Shown in pieces: positions 8,350 through 17,478 of a DNA stretch of 64,000 nucleotides (positions are counted from its first letter, which is position 1; each line of letters begins with the position of its first letter). The DNA lies in the NCBI GenBank assembly GCA_905221235.1, contig CAJNCJ010000009.1, positions 4,392 to 68,391 of the forward strand, written 5' to 3'. The position numbers and the translations under genes are program-made. Under the pieces are notes generated by a model. The model had not been told where the DNA came from, made no database searches, and worked only from the letters and a program-made list of their open reading frames with translations. This stretch comes from a bacterium. GTDB lineage: Bacteria; Bacillota; Bacilli; Lactobacillales; Streptococcaceae.

Positions 8350-8466
8350 ATGAAAGTAAGACCATCGGTCAAACCAATTTGCGAATACTGTAAAGTTATT
8401 CGTCGTAATGGTCGTGTTATGGTAATTTGCCCAGCAAATCCAAAACACAAACAACGTCAAGGATAA
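8350..8466 (+). CDS. rpmJ: 50S ribosomal protein L36
   Basis: 38 residues, missed by length cut-offs, reading [19 protein letters not shown] at the start and ending PKHKQRQG. Zinc ligands are C11, C14, C27 and H33, the zinc-ribbon (C+) form of L36. It is the smallest protein of the 50S subunit. Shine-Dalgarno TTGGAGGG lies before the ATG. It sits between infA and rpsM as in other Firmicutes. Confidence 0.96.
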
Positions 8467-8483
8467 GATAGAAAGGAGAAAAC

Positions 8484-8849
8484 ATGGCTCGTATTGCTGG
8501 AGTTGACATTCCAAATGACAAACGCGTAGTAATCTCATTGACTTATGTTTATGGTATCGGACTTGCAACATCTAAGAAAATTTTGGCTGCTGCTGGAATC
8601 TCAGAAGATGTTCGTGTACGTGATCTTACATCAGATCAAGAAGATGCTATCCGTCGTGAAGTGGATGCAATCAAAGTTGAAGGTGACCTTCGTCGTGAAG
8701 TAAACTTGAACATCAAACGTTTGATGGAAATCGGTTCATACCGTGGTATCCGTCACCGTCGTGGACTTCCTGTCCGTGGACAAAACACTAAAAACAACGC
8801 TCGCACTCGTAAAGGTAAAGCTGTTGCGATTGCTGGTAAGAAAAAATAA
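8484..8849 (+). CDS. rpsM: 30S ribosomal protein S13
   Basis: 121 residues starting [21 protein letters not shown]13 is in the 30S head and bridges to the 50S and to P-site tRNA with its basic tail. The helix-two-turns-helix body is followed by [19 protein letters not shown] (about 87-105) and a lysine-rich C-terminus, both typical. Shine-Dalgarno AAAGGAG precedes; rpsK follows after 17 bases. Confidence 0.97.
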
Positions 8850-8866
8850 TATAGGAGGTAAAAGTC

Positions 8867-9250
8867 TTGGCTAAACCAACACGTAAACGTCGTGTGAAAA
8901 AGAATATCGAATCTGGTATTGCTCATATTCACGCTACATTTAATAACACTATTGTTATGATTACTGATGTGCATGGTAATGCAATTGCTTGGTCATCAGC
9001 TGGTGCTCTTGGTTTCAAAGGTTCTCGTAAATCTACACCATTCGCTGCTCAAATGGCTTCTGAAGCTGCTGCTAAATCTGCACAAGAACACGGTCTTAAA
9101 TCAGTTGAAGTTACTGTAAAAGGTCCAGGTTCTGGTCGTGAGTCAGCTATTCGTGCGCTTGCTGCCGCTGGTCTTGAAGTAACAGCAATTCGTGATGTGA
9201 CTCCAGTGCCACACAATGGTGCTCGTCCTCCAAAACGTCGCCGTGTATAA
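8867..9250 (+). CDS. rpsK: 30S ribosomal protein S11
   Basis: 127 residues from a TTG start at 8867 ([20 protein letters not shown]); Shine-Dalgarno AGGAGG at 8853-8858 fixes this start. S11 forms the platform of the 30S subunit next to the mRNA 3' end. The conserved [20 protein letters not shown] and the C-terminal [18 protein letters not shown] are S11 signatures. The TTG start is noteworthy but common for this gene in streptococci. Confidence 0.96.
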
Positions 9251-9292
9251 TCATCGCATTACACTGCTTTTCGTTTAAGAGGGAGTAACTAA

Positions 9293-10228
9293 ATGATCGA
9301 GTTTGAAAAACCAAATATAACAAAAATTGATGAAAATAAAGATTATGGCAAGTTTGTAATCGAACCACTTGAACGTGGCTACGGTACAACTCTTGGTAAC
9401 TCTCTTCGTCGTGTACTTCTAGCTTCTCTACCAGGAGCAGCTGTGACATCTATCAATATTGATGGTGTGTTACATGAGTTTGACACAGTTCCAGGTGTTC
9501 GTGAAGACGTGATGCAAATCATTCTGAACATTAAAGGAATTGCAGTGAAATCGTACGTTGAAGACGAAAAAATCATCGAACTGGATGTTGAAGGTCCTGC
9601 TGAAGTGACAGCTGGTGACATTTTGACAGATAGCGATATTGAAATTGTAAATCCAGATCATTATCTCTTTACAATCGGTGAAGGTTCTTCCCTAAAAGCG
9701 ACTATGACTGTTAACAGTGGTCGTGGATATGTACCTGCTGATGAAAATAAAAAGGATAATGCACCAGTTGGAACACTTGCTGTAGATTCTATTTATACAC
9801 CAGTTACAAAAGTCAACTATCAAGTGGAACCTGCTCGTGTAGGTAGCAATGATGGATTTGACAAATTAACCCTTGAAATCTTGACAAATGGAACAATTAT
9901 TCCAGAAGATGCTTTAGGGCTTTCAGCACGTATTTTGACAGAACATCTTGATTTGTTTACAAATCTTACTGAGATTGCTAAGTCAACTGAAGTGATGAAA
10001 GAAGCTGATACTGAATCTGACGACCGTATTTTGGATCGTACGATTGAGGAACTGGACTTGTCTGTGCGTTCATACAACTGTTTGAAACGTGCCGGTATCA
10101 ATACTGTGCATGATTTGACAGAAAAATCTGAAGCAGAGATGATGAAAGTACGAAATCTTGGACGCAAGAGTTTGGAAGAAGTGAAACTCAAACTCATTGA
10201 TTTGGGTCTTGGATTAAAAGATAAATAA
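9293..10228 (+). CDS. rpoA: RNA polymerase alpha subunit
   Basis: 311 residues, standard length. The N-terminal domain (about 1-230) dimerises and nucleates beta/beta-prime assembly; the conserved [20 protein letters not shown] (28-47) is present. After a flexible linker, the C-terminal domain (about 245-311) with [17 protein letters not shown] and [15 protein letters not shown] binds UP elements and activators. rplQ follows after 11 bases. The other core subunits, rpoB and rpoC, are also in this window at 46403-53733. Confidence 0.97.
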
Positions 10229-10239
10229 AGGAGGAATAC

Positions 10240-10626
10240 ATGGCTTACCGTAAACTAGGACGCACTAGCTCACAACGTAAAGCAATGCTTCGCGATTTGA
10301 CAACTGACCTTTTGATCAACGAATCAATCGTGACAACTGAAGCTCGTGCTAAAGAAATCCGTAAAACTGTTGAAAAAATGATTACTCTAGGTAAACGTGG
10401 TGATTTGCATGCACGTCGTCAAGCTGCTGCTTTCGTACGTAATGAAATCGCATCTGAAAACTATGATGAAGCAACTGATAAGTACACTTCTACTACAGCA
10501 CTTCAAAAATTGTTCTCAGAAATCGCACCTCGTTATGCTGAACGTAACGGTGGATACACTCGTATCCTTAAAACTGAACCACGTCGTGGTGATGCAGCGC
10601 CAATGGCGATCATTGAATTAGTATAA
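10240..10626 (+). CDS. rplQ: 50S ribosomal protein L17
   Basis: 128 residues starting [20 protein letters not shown], the L17 signature. L17 lies near the peptide tunnel exit. Shine-Dalgarno AAAGGAGG precedes. It is the last gene of the ribosomal cluster and is followed by a structured 3' region and a terminator. Confidence 0.97.
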   Translation: MAYRKLGRTSSQRKAMLRDLTTDLLINESIVTTEARAKEIRKTVEKMITLGKRGDLHARRQAAAFVRNEIASENYDEATDKYTSTTALQKLFSEIAPRYAERNGGYTRILKTEPRRGDAAPMAIIELV

Positions 10627-10635
10627 AATCATCAA

Positions 10636-10728
10636 TTTTGTTGAGTGTTATGATGATGGAGTCTTGTGCTCTTAGTCTAGCTCTGGTCTACCGCTAGGAT
10701 TTCGGTCCTAGCGGGAACACTCATCATA
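10636..10728 (+). promoter_or_regulatory. Structured 3' region after rplQ
   Basis: A perfect hairpin CCGCTAGGA TTTCGG TCCTAGCGG lies at about 10691-10714. Outside it, GAGTGTT (about 10644) can pair with AACACTC (about 10715-10721), while the adjacent ATGATGA can pair with TCATCAT just downstream; the two pairings interleave, as in a pseudoknot, or are mutually exclusive. No T run follows. Function unknown. Confidence 0.4.
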
Positions 10729-10742
10729 AGTTGGGATAGTAG

Positions 10743-10799
10743 ACGCTTGTTTACGAAATTGTTTTTTGCTTAAGAACAACTTCGTAAGCAGGCGTTTTT
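10743..10799 (+). terminator. Terminator of the ribosomal superoperon
   Basis: An imperfect 21-base inverted repeat (10743-10763 with 10775-10795; ACGCTTGTTTACG against CGTAAGCAGGCGT) is followed by TTTTT. It closes the ribosomal cluster. Confidence 0.7.
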
Positions 10800-10890
10800 G
10801 AGTATTTTCGTTAGAATTATGCTATACTATTTGAAAAGAATCCTGTTTAATGTTCAGGTTTCCTATTAAAAGAAGAATTGGAGTTTGCTT

Positions 10891-11157
10891 ATGAAAGCGA
10901 TTATAACTGTTGTTGGTAAAGATAAATCTGGAATTGTTGCAGGTGTTTCCGGCAAAATTGCAGAATTGGGTTTGAACATAGACGATATCTCTCAAACTGT
11001 CTTGGATGAATATTTCACGATGATGGCTGTCGTCTCTAGCGATGAAAAGCAAGATTTCACCTATCTTCGTAATGAGTTTGAAACCTTTGGGCAAACTTTG
11101 AATGTGAAAATTAATATTCAGAGTGCAGCGATTTTTGAAGCTATGTATAATATCTAG
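10891..11157 (+). CDS. ACT domain-containing protein (UPF0237 family)
   Basis: 88 residues from the ATG at 10891 (MKAIITVVGKDKSGIVAGVS), which has GGAG 7 bases upstream; a TTG 6 bases earlier is rejected. The whole protein is one ACT domain: GKDKSGIVAGVSGKIAELGLNIDDIS is the ligand-binding loop and first helix. ACT domains sense small molecules, often amino acids. The partner gene starts 9 bases after the stop, and this pair is conserved in streptococci. A promoter with TGCTATACT (about 10818) lies upstream. Exact role unknown. Confidence 0.88.
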   Translation: MKAIITVVGKDKSGIVAGVSGKIAELGLNIDDISQTVLDEYFTMMAVVSSDEKQDFTYLRNEFETFGQTLNVKINIQSAAIFEAMYNI

Positions 11158-11166
11158 GAGGTTATT

Positions 11167-12504
11167 ATGGATATTAGACAAGTTACTGAAACCATTGCTA
11201 TGATTGAGGAGCAGAACTTCGATATCAGAACTATTACCATGGGGATTTCCCTATTAGACTGTATCGATCCAGATATTAATCGTGCTGCGGAGAAAATTTA
11301 TCAAAAGATTACGACCAAGGCGGCTAATTTAGTGACTGTTGGTGATGAAATTGCAGCTGAGTTGGGAATTCCTATCGTTAATAAGCGTGTATCGGTGACT
11401 CCTATTTCTCTGATTGGAGCAGCGACAGATGCGACGGACTACGTGGTTTTGGCAAAAGCGCTTGATAAGGCTGCGAAAGAGATTGGAGTGGATTTTATTG
11501 GTGGTTTCTCTGCCTTGGTACAAAAAGGTTATCAAAAGGGAGATGAGATTCTCATCAATTCTATTCCGCGTGCTTTGGCTGAAACGGACAAGGTCTGCTC
11601 GTCAGTCAATATCGGCTCAACCAAGTCTGGTATCAATATGACGGCTGTGGCAGATATGGGACGAATTATCAAGGAAACGGCAAATCTGTCTGATATGGGG
11701 GCAGCTAAGTTGGTTGTATTCGCTAATGCTGTTGAGGACAATCCGTTTATGGCGGGTGCCTTCCATGGTGTTGGGGAGGCAGATGTCATCATCAATGTCG
11801 GAGTTTCTGGTCCTGGTGTGGTCAAACGTGCCTTGGAAAAAGTTCGTGGACAGAGCTTTGATGTAGTAGCCGAAACAGTTAAGAAAACTGCCTTTAAAAT
11901 CACTCGTATCGGTCAATTGGTTGGTCAAATGGCCAGTGAGAGACTAGGTGTGGAATTTGGTATTGTGGACTTGAGTTTGGCGCCAACTCCTGCGGTTGGA
12001 GATTCTGTTGCACGTGTCCTTGAAGAAATGGGACTAGAGACAGTTGGTACGCATGGAACGACGGCTGCCTTGGCTCTCTTGAATGACCAAGTTAAGAAGG
12101 GCGGAGTTATGGCCTGCAACCAAGTTGGTGGTTTATCTGGTGCCTTTATCCCTGTTTCAGAGGATGAAGGAATGATTGCTGCAGTGCAAAATGGCTCTCT
12201 TAATTTGGAAAAACTAGAAGCCATGACGGCTATCTGTTCTGTCGGTTTGGATATGATTGCTATCCCAGAAGATACTCCTGCTGAAACCATTGCGGCTATG
12301 ATTGCGGATGAAGCAGCAATTGGTGTCATTAACATGAAAACAACGGCTGTTCGTATCATTCCAAAAGGAAAAGAAGGAGATATGATTGAGTTTGGTGGCC
12401 TATTAGGAACTGCACCTGTTATGAAGGTTAATGGGGCTTCGTCTGTTGATTTCATCTCTCGCGGTGGACAAATTCCAGCACCAATTCATAGTTTTAAAAA
12501 TTAA
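11167..12504 (+). CDS. DUF711 / UPF0210 family protein (PFL-like fold)
   Basis: 445 residues starting [20 protein letters not shown]. The family is named UPF0210; its fold resembles glycyl-radical enzymes but no catalytic role is established. Family-type segments seen: [18 protein letters not shown] (about 143-160), [21 protein letters not shown] in pieces (about 200-220) and [20 protein letters not shown] in pieces near 295-315. It lies in an operon with the ACT-domain gene, which suggests the ACT protein senses a ligand for it. Shine-Dalgarno TAGGAGG precedes. No oddities in length. Confidence 0.88.
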   Translation: MDIRQVTETIAMIEEQNFDIRTITMGISLLDCIDPDINRAAEKIYQKITTKAANLVTVGDEIAAELGIPIVNKRVSVTPISLIGAATDATDYVVLAKALDKAAKEIGVDFIGGFSALVQKGYQKGDEILINSIPRALAETDKVCSSVNIGSTKSGINMTAVADMGRIIKETANLSDMGAAKLVVFANAVEDNPFMAGAFHGVGEADVIINVGVSGPGVVKRALEKVRGQSFDVVAETVKKTAFKITRIGQLVGQMASERLGVEFGIVDLSLAPTPAVGDSVARVLEEMGLETVGTHGTTAALALLNDQVKKGGVMACNQVGGLSGAFIPVSEDEGMIAAVQNGSLNLEKLEAMTAICSVGLDMIAIPEDTPAETIAAMIADEAAIGVINMKTTAVRIIPKGKEGDMIEFGGLLGTAPVMKVNGASSVDFISRGGQIPAPIHSFKN

Positions 12505-12521
12505 AAAAATGGGAGAAAATG

Positions 12522-13699
12522 ATGAAAAAAGAAATGAAACATGCTTTAGTAGCTTTAGGACTGTCGACTTTACTAGTCCCAAGTTTTACCAGTCAAGTAG
12601 TTTTTGCACAGGAAGAAAGTCATGAAACTACTACTAGTACAACTCGAGAAGAGGTTAAGAAAGAAATAGATAATATTAGGAAATCTTATATAGAGCTACA
12701 GGAGAAGGATAGACAAGATATATTGAAACAGATTGATGAAGCTAACTGGAGTAGTATTTCTTTTTCTCAAAATGATGTAGAACAAATCAAGAAAAAGGTT
12801 TCTGAAAATTTTACTGACAATCGTCAAAGATTTTTATCTAATTTAGATAATATAGAAAAAGAGTTATTATCAGCTCCATTATGGTATTCTAAAGAAAGAT
12901 TAGCTACCTTAGACTCACACAAGAATTATAATGATTATTTGCATAATCTAAATTTTCAAATTTTTGATATGGCGATACAAAAGAAAAAGGAGCTTGTAAT
13001 TACTCAAATAAGAGAAAATCCGTATTATACATCTCTTGAAAGAGAAATTACAATCAAAATTGTTTCAGAAAAATATGACTATCGTGGGCCAAATAGTTAT
13101 AAGGGATTAGAAAAGTATAGTCCGTCATATGATATTCCAGAGCGTTTAAGTGAGTATTTGCGAAAATTAGTCTCTTTCTATTCTAATGATTTTCGTCCAT
13201 ACACAATTCCACCAACGGAAAAAAATATCAGAGAAATTAATGCTGTTGCTTTCATGGAGAGACTAAGAAAGATTATCAAGCAAGTAAGTGGTTTAAAGAG
13301 TCTGGTAAATGGTACTACAATGACCTTTCTGGCAATCTTGTAAGAAACCGTTGGGTAGGCCGTTATTATCTAAAAGCAGATGCTTCAATGGCTGCGAGTG
13401 AATGGATTTACGATGAAGATTATAAGAGCTGGTTTTATGTAGATTCAACTGGTAGTTATGTGGAGAAAGCTTGGCAGGGCGAATACTACCTAAAACGTGG
13501 CGGTTACATGGCTAAGAGTGAGTGGGTATTTGATTCTCAGTATGATAGTTGGTATTATCTGAACCAAGATGGTAAGTATGCTCGTAACCAATGGATTAAG
13601 GATGGAGATAAGTGGTATTACTTGTTAGCTGATGGAAAACTAGCAAAAAATATGACCATTAACGGTTATACAGTAAATGAAAAAGGTGAATGGGTTTAA
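12522..13699 (+). pseudogene. Choline-binding surface protein, frameshifted
   Basis: The first part (12522-13343) encodes a signal peptide (MKKEMKHALVALGLSTLLVP, cleavage near VFA-QEE) and about 230 mostly helical, charged residues of no family I recognise. Just before the choline-binding repeats the frame changes: from 13289 the frame two bases later reads WFKESGKWYYNDLSGN and continues through about five GW/WYY repeats to GEWV and a TAA at 13697-13699. In the original frame a TAA ends translation at 13343. One lost base near 13283-13290 explains this. No slippery heptamer is present. Low G+C and divergent sequence suggest an accessory gene. GGGAG at 12511 favours the ATG at 12522. Confidence 0.8.
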
Positions 13700-13702
13700 T
13701 TT

Positions 13703-13719
13703 TTTAAGTTCTATTTAAG
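13703..13719 (+). promoter_or_regulatory. CiaR box upstream of csRNA (first copy)
   Basis: TTTAAG TTCTA TTTAAG (13703-13719) is a perfect match to the CiaR repeat TTTAAG-N5-TTTAAG. A -10 TATAAT follows at 13735-13740, 15 bases downstream, the spacing also seen in the second copy of this window. The CiaRH two-component system activates such promoters. Confidence 0.85.
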
Positions 13720-13746
13720 GTTAGCTGTGTATACTATAATCATTAA

Positions 13747-13892
13747 ATAAAGACCTCCTAATATTATTTGAAACAGATAACACTGATTTAGTTTGAATTT
13801 GATTTTCATCTAATATCTTTATTTAATAGAACTCCTAAACTTTTTCATAATAATCTCCTGCAAAAGTCGCCTGTATGGGTGGCTTTTGTTTT
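13747..13892 (+). ncRNA. Cia-dependent small RNA (csRNA), long form
   Basis: From the predicted start (about 13747) the sequence carries the csRNA hallmarks GACCTCCTAA and CTCCTAAACTTTTTCATAAT, complementary to Shine-Dalgarno/start regions, and ends in the terminator AAAAGTCGCC TGTATG GGTGGCTTTT (about 13862-13892). csRNAs in pneumococcus repress competence and other genes by base pairing. Compared with the copy at 23472 this one has roughly 57 extra bases between the two anti-Shine-Dalgarno segments (about 13765-13820). I do not assign a letter of the ccnA-E set. Confidence 0.8.
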
Positions 13893-13931
13893 ATCATCCA
13901 TGATATAATAGAAGCAAACGGAGGACGGAAA

Positions 13932-14624
13932 ATGGTAAAAGTACGATTGTATTTGGTACGTCATGGCAAGACCATGTTTAACACGATTGGTCGCGCGCAA
14001 GGTTGGAGCGATACTCCCTTAACAGCTGAAGGTGAGCGAGGGATTCAAGAATTAGGGATTGGTTTGCGAGAATCTGGTCTACAGTTTGAGCGTGCTTATT
14101 CGAGTGATTCTGGTCGTACCATTCAGACTATGGGAATCATACTTGACGAACTTGGCCTGCAAGGGAAAATCCCTTATCGCATGGACAAGCGTATCAGAGA
14201 ATGGTGTTTTGGCAGCTTTGATGGAGCCTACGATGGCGATCTTTTCATGGGCATCATTCCTCGTATCTTTAATGTGGACCATGTTCACCAATTGTCTTAT
14301 GCTGAACTGGCTGAGGGCTTGGTAGAGGTTGATACAGCTGGTTGGGCTGAAGGCTGGGAAAAACTCAGTGGCCGAATCAAGGAAGGCTTTGAAGCGATTG
14401 CAAAGGAAATGGAAGAACAAGGTGGGGGCAATGCCCTTGTTGTCAGCCACGGAATGACCATTGGAACCATTGTTTATCTGATTAATGGCATGCATCCTCA
14501 TGGTCTCGATAATGGTAGCGTGACGATTCTTGAATACGAGGACGGTCAGTTTAGCGTTGAAGTTGTTGGTGACCGTAGTTACCGAGAACTAGGACGGGAG
14601 AAAATGGAGGGAGCCTCTATTTAA
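13932..14624 (+). CDS. Histidine phosphatase / phosphoglycerate mutase-like protein
   Basis: 230 residues from the ATG at 13932 (MVKVRLYLVRHGKTMFNTIG); Shine-Dalgarno GGAGG at 13920-13924 fixes the start, and a longer in-frame reading would run through the csRNA terminator. The catalytic RHG (10-12) motif accepts the phosphoryl group; VVSHGMTIG near residue 175 gives the second catalytic His. The family removes or transfers phosphate on small molecules; streptococcal members of this branch are of unknown substrate. A TATAAT at about 13903 is its likely -10. It converges with the minus-strand iron transporter operon across a shared terminator. Confidence 0.87.
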   Translation: MVKVRLYLVRHGKTMFNTIGRAQGWSDTPLTAEGERGIQELGIGLRESGLQFERAYSSDSGRTIQTMGIILDELGLQGKIPYRMDKRIREWCFGSFDGAYDGDLFMGIIPRIFNVDHVHQLSYAELAEGLVEVDTAGWAEGWEKLSGRIKEGFEAIAKEMEEQGGGNALVVSHGMTIGTIVYLINGMHPHGLDNGSVTILEYEDGQFSVEVVGDRSYRELGREKMEGASI

Positions 14625-14680
14625 TCAGTCTAGACTTGCTTGCTAGGAACTGAGGATTTGATAGGAATATCAAGATAAGA

Positions 14681-14715
14681 AAAAACAGCCGAGGGTAATC
14701 CTTTCGGCTGTTTTT
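14681..14715. terminator. Bidirectional terminator
   Basis: AAAAACAGCCGA (14681-14692) pairs with TCGGCTGTTTTT (14704-14715); A and T tails on both sides let it serve the phosphatase gene and the converging ABC operon. Confidence 0.88.
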
Positions 14716-14726
14716 GATGGGGAAAA

Positions 14727-16385
14727 CTAAAGTGTAATGCTATTGCTTTTAGAGATTTTCATAAACAAGAGCAAGGAACCTACTGTTAGAACAGTCAGGA
14801 TAGTTGACAAGGCTGCGGCTACACCGTAATTTCCTCTGAGAACCTCTGTATAAATGGCTACAGTCATTGTTCTTGTTTTGACATTGTAGAGGAGGATAGA
14901 AGTAGAGAGTTCTGAAATCATTGTGACCCAAGATAGGATGGCTCCAGAAATAATACCAGATAGCATCATTGGAGTTGTAATCTTGGCAAAGGTATTGAGA
15001 TGGCTACTTCCTAAACTCTCAGCGGCTTCTTCAATACTTGGTGCTATTTGTTGCAAGCTAGCAACAGATGAGCGAATAGTATAAGGTAATCTTCTGACAG
15101 ATAGGGACATAATCAAGATGAAAGCTGTCCCTGTAATCATAAGAAATCCACTTCCAAATAGGCCAGTATTGAAGGAAGAAATGAAGGCGATCCCTAGAAC
15201 GGTTCCTGGTACAATATAAGGAACCATACTGAGGCTATCAATTAAGTTTGTAAACAAATTCCGTTTTCTAACGGCTAGGTAGGAGATAAATGTTGCAAAT
15301 AAAACAACTAGAACTAAGGCAATCAAAGGGATACGAATGGTATTGAAAATAGCAGATCCCATACGATTGAAAGCTACCTTGTAACTGTTTAGAGAATAAC
15401 CTTTGACAAATACCATACCTGATGTTTTTAGGAAAGAAGTATAAATCAAGTAGACTTGAGGTAGAACAGAGAACAAGATAATTCCGTAGACTGTTGCATA
15501 AATGGCAACCATTTTTCCTTTTGTAGTTTTTTTAGGCTCGATTGGATGGAGCGAATTCATGCTGAAACTGTAGCGATTTGAAATGTATTTTTGGATAAGG
15601 AAAATTGCCAAGGCGATGATAATCGCCATAATTGCTAAAGCAGATGCAAAAGCAGAATTTCCTCCAACCTCGCTAATAAATTGGGTATAAATCAAGACCG
15701 GGAAAGTCCGATATCCTTCACCAATTAACATAGGTGTTCCAAAATCTGAGAATGCTCTCATAAATACAAGTAGGGCAGCAGCTAGTAAGGTTGGAACTAG
15801 GAGAGGTAAAACAACCGTTACGATACGCTTAAATCCGAAGGACCCCATGCTTTCAGCGGCTTCAAGTAGAGAATTGTCAATACTCTTCATTGTCCCAGCA
15901 ACGTATAGAAATACCAGTGGGAATAGTTGCAGTGTAAAGACAAGTACAATTCCTTTGAATCCATAAATATCGATAGCTGGAAGATGAAGGGCATTTGTCA
16001 GGAATTTAGTAATGACCCCATTTCGTCCCAGCAAGAGAATCCAGGAGTAGGCTCCCACGAACGGAGCTGACATGGAAGCAATGATAATTAATATTTGTAG
16101 AAATTTCTTTCCCTTGAAGTCATACATAGAGAAGAGATAAGCTAATAAGGTTCCTATAACTAAGGAAGTGACAGTAGCGGTAATGGAAACCTTGAAACTG
16201 TTGACGAGTGTCTCAGAGTAGTAGGATTTACTAAAAAAAGTGACGAAATTAGCTAGTGAAAATTGTCCTTCATGTATGAGTGCTTGCTTGAGTACGGTAA
16301 CGATAGGATAAACGAGAAAGACAAGATAGGTAAGAAAGATGAAGAAAGAGGAGCCTGTCCAAATATTTAGTTTTTTACGTTCCAT
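14727..16385 (-). CDS. Iron(III)-type ABC transporter, fused permease
   Basis: 552 residues with about twelve membrane segments in two halves, each a binding-protein-dependent permease domain with its EAA-type loop (ESMGSFGFKRIVTVVLP near 180 and EAAESLGSSHLNTFAKITTP near 460). This is the FbpB/SfuB architecture, in which one polypeptide replaces the permease dimer. It matches the streptococcal pit locus for ferric iron uptake in order and type. Its start overlaps the ATPase gene by 11 bases. Substrate assignment is by family and by the binding protein next to it. Confidence 0.85.
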   Translation of the reverse strand: MERKKLNIWTGSSFFIFLTYLVFLVYPIVTVLKQALIHEGQFSLANFVTFFSKSYYSETLVNSFKVSITATVTSLVIGTLLAYLFSMYDFKGKKFLQILIIIASMSAPFVGAYSWILLLGRNGVITKFLTNALHLPAIDIYGFKGIVLVFTLQLFPLVFLYVAGTMKSIDNSLLEAAESMGSFGFKRIVTVVLPLLVPTLLAAALLVFMRAFSDFGTPMLIGEGYRTFPVLIYTQFISEVGGNSAFASALAIMAIIIALAIFLIQKYISNRYSFSMNSLHPIEPKKTTKGKMVAIYATVYGIILFSVLPQVYLIYTSFLKTSGMVFVKGYSLNSYKVAFNRMGSAIFNTIRIPLIALVLVVLFATFISYLAVRKRNLFTNLIDSLSMVPYIVPGTVLGIAFISSFNTGLFGSGFLMITGTAFILIMSLSVRRLPYTIRSSVASLQQIAPSIEEAAESLGSSHLNTFAKITTPMMLSGIISGAILSWVTMISELSTSILLYNVKTRTMTVAIYTEVLRGNYGVAAALSTILTVLTVGSLLLFMKISKSNSITL

Positions 16386-17466
16386 GGTTGACTCCTTTTA
16401 TCAGGTTTTGGGAACCATCCGCAGAAAAGACGTTTAATTTTTTAGTATTGATTCGTAGACGAATACGATCGCCTTTTTGTAGATCTTCTTCAAAAGTTGA
16501 TTCTTCGCTAACTTGAATTTTTGAGGCAAAACCTGTCTCAATGAAATACTCCGTATTTAGTCCAAGATAGACGCTATCGCTAATAATTCCTTCAATATCT
16601 CCAGATTCATCTTTAATGAATTCTTCAGGACGAATACTTACATGAATAGCTTGTGCTTCAGCCTGATCAAGGGCTGGCATTCGAAGAGCATAGCCATCTG
16701 AAAAGACGATATAAGCGCCGTCGCTCCGTTTTTCAAGATTGGCAGGGATAATATTTGTGCGTCCGATAAAGGTTGCTACAAACTCATTAGCTGGTTTATG
16801 ATAGAGTTCTTTTGGCCGACCGATTTGTTGGATGACTCCGTCTTTCATAACAGCAATTTGGTCTGAAATAGCCATAGCTTCTTCTTGGTCGTGGGTCACA
16901 TAAACAGTTGTAATTCCCACTTCGTGTTGGATTTCTCGAATAGCTTGACGCATATCCAAGCGAAGTTTGGCATCTAGGTTACTAAGTGGTTCGTCCATGA
17001 GGAGAACACTTGGATTGACAGCTAAGGCACGTGCCAAGGCGACACGTTGTTGTTGTCCACCACTAAGTTTATCGGGCTTTCGATCCGCATATTGAGCAAT
17101 TTGCATGAGTTCAAGATACTTGTTGGTCTGTTGGACCAATTCTTCTTTTGGAACCTTCTTTTGCTTGAGACCAAAAGCGACATTATCTCGAACAGTCAAA
17201 TGTGGGAAAATAGCGTAGTTTTGAAAAACCATCCCGATATTGCGTTTGCTGGGTTCCATATTATTGATTTTTGTATCATCGAAGTAAAATTCTCCACCTT
17301 CGATACTGTTGAAACCTGCAATCATACGAAGAAGAGTCGTTTTCCCACACCCTGACGGACCAAGGATGGTAAAGAGACTTCCTTTTGGAATTGTAATGTT
17401 CAAATTCTCAATAACAGGGACATCGTGGTAGATTTTTTTGGCGTTAATAATTTTGATCTCACTCAT
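16375..17466 (-). CDS. Iron(III)-type ABC transporter, ATP-binding protein
   Basis: 363 residues. Walker [10 protein letters not shown] (about 36-44), Q-loop, signature LSGGQQQR (about 134-141) and Walker B VLLMDEP are all intact. After the ATPase domain (about 1-235) there is a C-terminal TOBE-type domain, as in FbpC and MalK relatives. It energises the neighbouring fused permease. The coding sequence overlaps the permease start by 11 bases and begins 12 bases after the binding-protein stop, so the three genes form one transcription unit. Confidence 0.9.
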   Translation of the reverse strand: MSEIKIINAKKIYHDVPVIENLNITIPKGSLFTILGPSGCGKTTLLRMIAGFNSIEGGEFYFDDTKINNMEPSKRNIGMVFQNYAIFPHLTVRDNVAFGLKQKKVPKEELVQQTNKYLELMQIAQYADRKPDKLSGGQQQRVALARALAVNPSVLLMDEPLSNLDAKLRLDMRQAIREIQHEVGITTVYVTHDQEEAMAISDQIAVMKDGVIQQIGRPKELYHKPANEFVATFIGRTNIIPANLEKRSDGAYIVFSDGYALRMPALDQAEAQAIHVSIRPEEFIKDESGDIEGIISDSVYLGLNTEYFIETGFASKIQVSEESTFEEDLQKGDRIRLRINTKKLNVFSADGSQNLIKGVNHGT

Positions 17467-17478
17467 AGTGAACCTCTT

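Noticed and set aside
13280..13300. Programmed frameshift in the choline-binding gene
   Set aside because: No slippery heptamer and no clear downstream stimulator; simple loss of one base explains it.
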